Part shown: positions 57,626 through 64,000 of the stretch, piece after piece
How positions within the stretch are numbered: position 1 is the first letter of the stretch
Layout: every line of letters begins with the position of its first letter
Origin: Haemonchus contortus
Lineage: Eukaryota; Nematoda; Chromadorea; Rhabditida; Trichostrongylidae
Direction of reading: 5' to 3'
NCBI GenBank assembly: GCA_000469685.2
Contig: LS997565.1
Coordinates: 24,856,272 to 24,920,271 of the forward strand
Length of the DNA: 64,000 nucleotides
Program-made: the position numbers and the translations under genes
Notes under the pieces: generated by a model
Told to the model about the DNA's origin: nothing
The model's input: the letters and a program-made list of their open reading frames with translations, nothing else
Database searches by the model: none

Positions 57626-59189
57626 AAACGTTGCCACAATGCCGAACTTTTGCACTATAATGGAGTATGGTTTAGGCGTGTTTTTTCGCCCATCCGAAAA
57701 GTTTATCTCTATTCTTGAGGCTGTTAAAAACAGTTATACCAGGAGTGTAGTAATCCGTGGATAGGAATTTGACTACAGTGATATACCCAAATGGCCTGTT
57801 ATGAACAAGATGTTTAGGTCTTGAATCCTTCCTCAGCAGGAAGAAACTTGATCTGATAACGGTTTACAAAACCATCACCGACAAGTAGTCAGTGAATAGT
57901 TAGGGCTCGTTTTTGCATGGTCTTCGTTGGAATCCAACAAATTAAACAAAACTCAGCAGTTTCCCTTATTCTCTTATTTATTCTCTCATCTCTCATTTTC
58001 TTGTTCTTGTTCTCTTATTTTCACCTTCCTTTCAATTTTGTTTTTTTTCTTTTTGTTTTTTGTTTGTCTGGCCTTCTATTGGTACCGGTACCATCATTAA
58101 TGGTTCTATATCAGACTGGCTGTTTTGATAGTTCCATTCATGTGCGTAGGAAACAAGGCTAAATCAAAAAGCAACTCGTACGCACTACATTACCCAGATT
58201 TCTCCATGATTTCTCTATATCTGTTTAATATGTACGTACCGTTCACCGTCTCGCAGCAATTGTGGCGTACCATGAAATACTTCCATATCATTCATTCTTC
58301 GAATGATCTCTGATTTGTCGTATGTTTACATTGCTTTTTTGAACACTCCCGTGCTGTGGCACTGAAGTGGTACTTGTAATACTTTACTTGTACACTTTTC
58401 ATACTGAATTTTGATCTCCGCCCAAACAAACATCCGAGTAACCTGAAAAATTCTGTTTCTGACAATCCGTTTTGAACCGATTTGGGGAGCTACTCGTTAG
58501 TAAAGGAAAATTTATCAGCTTTAATATCGGGGAGTGCATTTCTATCGATGTACAGGGTCGTGAATTCACCATTTTTTCGCGAACATCACGAACTTGCGCC
58601 CGTAATTTGATTAGTTATTTATTCATGCGTGCCATTTCATGCGCTTCAAACGGGTAACGTTGTCGGTCATTGCGGTCCGTCGAGAAGAGTCCAGTCATTG
58701 AAGAACTATCTAAGTTAAAGGGTTGTGATGATTCCGAGCAACTATGTATTACCACACTAATTTACCTATGAGTCTCCGTGACTGGAATCGAATCAGGGTC
58801 TGAAAACCAATAATTGCCAGGTTCAGGTTCACTCTGATCTCAGGCCTGAGTCCGAAGCCCAGGGTGCAGTCGTTAACTGACCTCGCCTTATTCGAACTCG
58901 TCAGCTCTAACCATTTTCATTCTTTTTCATCATTCGGAAACATACATGGAGCAGGGCCTGTGTGGTTTCTGAGGTAAACCGACGTGGTAAAGGACGTTGG
59001 ATCCTCTCAGCCTGGTAACCACTTCCTTTAGACTCGAGTTTTTCTTTGTGATGACTGAGCATCATCCAATTAGTAGGAAACGGTTGCTTGCGCCTGATTC
59101 ATAAATTTGTATGACACTCTCGCTGACTTGCGTGCGACCTGACGTTTGAACTGAAACATTGCTTTGCTTGCTGGACCTATAATCTTTTA
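57626..59189. other. No gene recognised
   Basis: Includes a T/C-rich stretch (57955-58075) and short ORFs without family similarity. Confidence 0.4.
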
Positions 59190-59869
59190 AGGCACAGTTC
59201 ACGATAAAAATGGTTTCTGAGTTCCTCCCTCCCTCCCCAAGGATACCCAGTGGCCCTCAAGGGTAACAAGAAGGACGCTGTCGATTCCAAAACTCAACAG
59301 CTAGGGCATAGTGGCAGCCCCGTTACCGGATCGCCCGGGCTTCCCGCCCCCGATCGATTTCGCGTCAGGCGAGTGTCGAGGCGGTACAGATTGCAATATT
59401 CGTGATAGGAACCATCCACAATCAGCTGATCGCCGAGTGATGAGACGAGGTTTTCTCCCAATTTTTTATTCATTGCTATTCTTCTTGCTGCTGCGGTCCC
59501 TAATTTAATTTCCTACCCCAAGAGGCTGAAAAAGGTGGGCTATTTTTGCTGTTACTAAGGTTTTCTGGTAATTAGTGCTTATGAGTGAATGCATTCTTGC
59601 TTACTACTAACTTGCGATGCTCACCGTAGCCAACTATTCGCACCAGGACCCATACGTACGCAATGACACATTGTATAGCTTGTTCAAACGCCCCACTCTC
59701 CTCCATTTTTCTGGTCTCATTCTCTTCCAGTCCTCTTTTAACGATTTTTCGAAGCTTTTTCCACATTGGAAACACCGGTTCACGCAGTTCTCTTTTTCGC
59801 CTTTTTCCCATCTTATCTTCCCTTTTTTGTCATAATCTGGATTACCCAGAATTATCGTGAACTGTGCCT
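59190..59869. mobile_element. 680-bp MITE related to 32028-32727
   Basis: The ends AGGCACAGTTCACGATAA and TTATCGTGAACTGTGCCT are near-perfect inverted repeats. The flanks TTTA and TTAC are only an approximate four-base duplication. The left 26 bases recur at 32989. There is no transposase, so it is non-autonomous. Confidence 0.68.
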
Positions 59870-61548
59870 TTACCATCACTTACTGAGTTGAGCAAAGTTA
59901 TTCGCTATTGGCCGTTCACTTTGAAATGCCTCGTTCTGTCTGTCGAAAGGTGGAACTGGTGTGGCTCTGACCCGTGCACAAACTATCAGTGTGCGGAAAG
60001 TGTCTACCAAAAATTCTGCATAGTCAAGATTTTTCTGCATGCTCTTTAGATTTTTATAGAAATAATACAGAAGGACGCTACTCATTCGCATAAGCATTAC
60101 ATGACGAGATTCCGACTTATATCGCAAGTCAGTTCGCTAAATCAAAGGTCATCTTTGAATTTCTCGTTCCCGATTCCGGAGCGTTGGAACGAGGCGTGCC
60201 CACAACAGCTTGGGAGGGGCTCCAAGGTCAAATACCTAGCACAAGTTTCGATTGGCTTCAGCAATGGAGTGGCCGCATGAGAACTAGTAAATGAATATGT
60301 GTCGACTATGAGAAGAGAATACGGTCATTAGGTTCGTCAAGGGTTCGATAAAAAAAGGAGTGAGTGGGGCTTGTTATGTGCAGACAAGTGGGTGGAGTCC
60401 TCAAATAACATTTCCATGGGAACTTTTAGGATTCTAGGCCAAAATCTGAACTGTAGCGATATTTTAGGCAAATCACTCCATCTCAGTGCCTATGATTAGA
60501 ATGAAGTATTACTCGATGCCATACCGTCTCACTCTTTTCTTTTAACTCTCCATCACCTGTTTTTGAACCCTTTCCGATAATTTTCATGGCATTTTTCAAC
60601 GATTTTTCCTGAAGTCTGAGGTTTTTTCCCATGCTAATATGTTCGAACGAGTATGCTGTCGTTTTTTACTAACGTTATTATCGTAATTTCACAATCAGCT
60701 TCTGAACTTTCTTGCCCTAATGTCGTGTGAGTAAAAAACAGGGCTTCAACTGCTAGGTAGTGGAGACTCTCTACTCGCGCTCGATAGTATCATTATCAAT
60801 GGGGCGGTTCGGCTTCTAATACCAACATGCTGACTCAACATATAAAACCAGCGGAATTTCAACAGAAAATACACAACCCAGCCCCCGCCCCAACATTACG
60901 ATTGGGAAAATTGATCTTGTCGTGTTTAATGGTCCGTGAAATTCACCAGGCCGTTTGGGTAGGAAAACGACCGCTAACGTAACAGAAACATAGTTGGTTC
61001 TGCGATATCATTCTGACTTAATCATTGTACTTCACTAAAGACGTGTGTTAGTGCTTAGGAGTGTTTGTAGGTGTATGCGTCAGGATGTTTGACAGGAGAT
61101 TTATAACTTCTGTCATCCTGCAGACCTCAAGCATTCCAATTTGCAAAGGATACACGTTTCAGGGTGGAAATTCTGAAAATGTGTGATAGAGAATCACTTC
61201 AATTAATAGCGGCTGATTAAGAGCCATAAAAGGCAGGAGTTACTAGAACTGTTTCGCCTATCGCATGAACAGTAGTTTTGATAGCATGGTACGTAATGCG
61301 GAATATGGCGGATGCCTGATGACAGAAAACTGGTAGCAGCTGGTAAGGGAAGATAAGAAGCTGTAGAAGGGAGGTCTCACTGGGTTCGTTACGCCCTTCG
61401 TGTTAATTAAGAGGCCTTGGTATTATGATAGGCGAGTTGGGAGGTGAAGAGATCGATGATAGGAGGCATTTGATGGCAGCGAATAATGTTCGATAAGGAG
61501 GAACTATAGAGGGCAAGATGTCCTGTACTCCATGTTAGAGGCTGGGGT
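59870..61548. other. No gene recognised
   Basis: Contains a weak copy of the dispersed repeat (61090-61150, TTTATAACTTCTGTCATCCTG) and short ORFs without similarity. Confidence 0.4.
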
Positions 61549-61612
61549 AGTGGGATGGGGGAGGAGGAAAAGGGATGCGTCGGATCCCTTTTCCTCCTCC
61601 CCCATCCCACTT
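61548..61612. repeat. Perfect long hairpin
   Basis: 61549-61576 and 61584-61611 are exact reverse complements over 28 bases (GTGGGATGGGGGAGGAGGAA...) with a 7-base loop GCGTCGG. One arm is almost pure purine and the other pure pyrimidine. There is no T-run like a Pol III terminator directly after it. Confidence 0.92.
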
Positions 61613-61799
61613 GTTGCTATGCCAATACGTGAACAAAGAGATCAGTGATTGAATCACTTAACAACTAAAGGTTCTAGGAGGGCCTATGAAGCAAAAGTCA
61701 CTAATTTCCCAATACCTTTCGCATTTGCGATGTAGCCTCGACACTTCTGCTTGTTCACACGACTGAATTGTATAACCGGGTCTATCCTTTACCATTCAT

Positions 61800-64000
61800 A
61801 GTCTGGTTCTGAGTCCTTACTCATTTTATTACGGGTGTCCCCTACCAATTTGACTATGTAGTTGCTCCATTGCGGATGAGAACTTTCTCAGTAATGATTG
61901 CCTGCCCCAAATCGACAATAACTGCTACCAGGTAATTGGGCCTGCCCTGGTGCTCAGTCCTGATGAACTTTAAAGACTATGAAAGCTTAGGAGCTGACAA
62001 TCTCGTAGAATTAAGTTCCCAATGTATAAGGCCTGTTGAAATCAAAAGCAACAAAATGTAATAAATTTCATAATTATAGTGTCACCACTTTTTTGAATAG
62101 CAACTGCATTGCTCTGTTTATTTCAAGCTAACTCTTCAACGCCTACGAATTTGGAGTGCCCCTAATTCCTGGTATTCCCCTTTGAAGAATCAGTGATCAT
62201 ATAGGTATCACTCGTTCTGAATAGATTTGGATTGGGATGGTGGGTTTTGTAGAGTAAGGGAAAGGGAGGAAAAGTATTCTGGCGGAGGAAGGAAAAGTAT
62301 TCTATTCTAGCGAACGGAGGAAAGTAATCTGATCCTGTCACAGGAAAAGGGAGAACCCTGTTTAGACTTGGCAATTCGACTTATTATGAATACACTCTTC
62401 GACTGTCTATAAAACAGCCATTGATCCCAGACCCGTTGTTTACTGAAGTCGTGCCCTTATGAAGTATTGAGGCTGTATTTAAGGGTAGTAAGTGGGCGTA
62501 AACAAGGAGAGCATATGAAAAAGCGATCACTGACAACTCTAAGAAATCAACTGATGTTACTGTACCGCCCTTGAAGGTGAAAGCAGGACACCATCCATTC
62601 TTGAGCGTAAAGTAATTGTGCTGCTCACGGTTAAGGGTATTGGTAGTCGTTGCACGGATTCAATTTCGGACAAGTGAACGACCCTTATTTCGCAGAAAAC
62701 TGTTCATTGTTAGCCTTGCCATTACACCGTTCCCCACTGTATGAGATGCCCAAAAAAGTTATAGCCGTTATCCATTTGGGTCTGCTATTCCCAATTTTTT
62801 TCCCTGGTCCGTTGCTGAGCTACCGCGTTAGCAGTAGCTCCTTGAGAGAAGCCTGCCTCCGTATATAAGGACTCCGCAAGTGAAGCATGCCATGATTTCA
62901 TCAGTCTTTTCAAATTTTTTTTGGCCTCAAAGTGAAGGTTATCTGATAGGTTAGTCATCCTTCCGTTTTATTAGGAGTGTAATTCATTACTGTCATAGCC
63001 TCAGTGCCATATGAGCGGTAAAAGCTTTCGGTAACCTATTATCGATCGATATACATATGTAGCTTTGAACGTGTGTCCTGTACAGTACCCATTGATAGAA
63101 TAGTTTTGAGTCCTTACTCATTTCACTACATGTATCCCTCACCAATTTGACGAGCTGGTCCACTGTTTATGCTAAGCTACCTCCTTTGATTGCGGGCATT
63201 CCCCTTCAAAATTCTGTGATCGTATATCTAATACGTGTCATTTTCTCCGAACAGAGGTATATTGGTTATTGTGGAATATAGCGATGGAAAAGGAAATTAT
63301 TCTGACCTTGTCACAGGAGAGAGTTGAACCGCGCTCCGCTCCTCCTCAACCCGAGCGATCCCTAGTGGTTATGCTTATGCCCTTCCAACCCCCCCCCCCC
63401 TCCCCCCTAATCAGTAGAAGATTCATTGAGTGTCCTCTCAAAAATCTGGCTGTTTACTGAAGTCGTACTGGGACGTAAACAAGGAGCGCATACGAGAATG
63501 CGATTACTGACAAGTCTGATAAATCAATAGATGTTACTGTATCGGCCTGGCATGAAGCTGAGGATGGGACCACATCCACTCTTAAGCGTAAAGCTGATGG
63601 AGTTGCTCGCCGCCCATAAGGGCATCGGTGATCGTACATGGGGGTCAACTTCGGAAAGACCGTCATTCCACCGAGAAACTGTTCGTTGTCAAGATAGCAT
63701 TAGACCGTTCACCGCTGTAGACAATGAGACACCCAAAAAGACAATGGCCGTTATTCATTCGGGTCTGCTATTTCCAATTTTTTTCTCTGGTTGGTTGCTG
63801 AGCTACCACCGCTTCGGCAGTAACCCCTTGAGAGAAGCACGCCTCCATATATAAGGACTCCATAAACGATTTCAATCGGTCTTCTCGAATTTTCTTCGGC
63901 TTCAAGGTGAAGACTGTCTAGGTCAGTCATAATTTTATGTTATTAGGAGTGCTTCATTACTGTCGGAGGCATTCTCAATTCTGAAAAAGGATTTCCTTTC
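61800..64000 (+). repeat. Diverged tandem duplication, unit about 1.0-1.3 kb
   Basis: Blocks recur in order: GAGTCCTTACTCATTT (61813, 63110), a CATTCCCCTT-like segment (62170, 63197), TGTTTACTGAAGTCGT (62437, 63452), TCTGCTATTCCCAATTTTTT (62780) against TCTGCTATTTCCAATTTTTT (63759), and a TATATAAGGACTCC motif (62864, 63848). The first unit has about 270 extra bases near 61890-62160. The second unit runs to the window end. TATATAAGG at the same place in both units could be a promoter, but no ORF is conserved between them. Confidence 0.7.

Overview
The window looks like a parasitic clade V (strongylid-type) nematode chromosome. The evidence is many small exons with GT..AG introns and TTTTCAG-type acceptors, apparent trans-splice acceptors 1-30 bases upstream of start codons, three conserved eukaryotic genes with nematode-like exon structure, and a dense load of mariner/Tc1, RTE, Penelope-like, CR1-like, Ty3/Gypsy, MITE and tRNA-derived SINE sequences. 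The species cannot be named from sequence alone.

Three host genes can be supported. On the minus strand, 15237 down to 1703 encodes an INTS13/Asunder homologue in about 19 small exons, spread over 13.5 kb because its introns hold transposons. Upstream on the same strand, 20160 down to 17098 encodes the alpha subunit shared by protein farnesyltransferase and geranylgeranyltransferase I (FNTA) in eight exons. On the plus strand, 25148-31598 encodes COG8, a subunit of the conserved oligomeric Golgi complex, in eleven exons. FNTA and COG8 are divergent across a 5 kb intergenic region that holds a 2.16 kb foldback element. The three functions (snRNA 3' processing, prenylation, Golgi tethering) are housekeeping and not one pathway. 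As I recall, the C. elegans orthologues cluster on cosmid R02D3, so this is probably conserved microsynteny.

From 32 to 51.6 kb the sequence is almost entirely mobile elements: a TTAA-flanked MITE (32.0-32.7), a mariner with full terminal repeats (33.0-34.3), a TTA-flanked MITE with about 160-bp inverted repeats (34.7-35.2), a second decayed mariner (35.4-36.3), a minus-strand CR1/L2-like LINE (36.3-38.6), and a nest of retroelements (39.0-51.6). The nest has a 5'-truncated Ty3/Gypsy element A, interrupted by a small internally deleted Gypsy element B (39368-42561, identical-length 131-bp LTRs, 5-bp target duplication). B is itself interrupted by a Penelope-like GIY-YIG fragment (39811-40598, 11-bp target duplication). 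A is also interrupted by a larger Gypsy element C (44453-49723, 142-bp LTRs), which carries an Arg/Ser-rich ORF between integrase and its 3' LTR.

From 51.6 to 64 kb I find no convincing host gene, only MITEs, a second SINE copy, a perfect 28-bp-stem hairpin and a diverged ~1 kb tandem duplication that runs off the window end. I saw no rRNA, confirmed tRNA or CRISPR array. I found no clearly new functional system. The items most worth checking are the SR-rich ORF in element C, the nested insertions, the foldback element beside COG8 and the irregular splice sites in INTS13.
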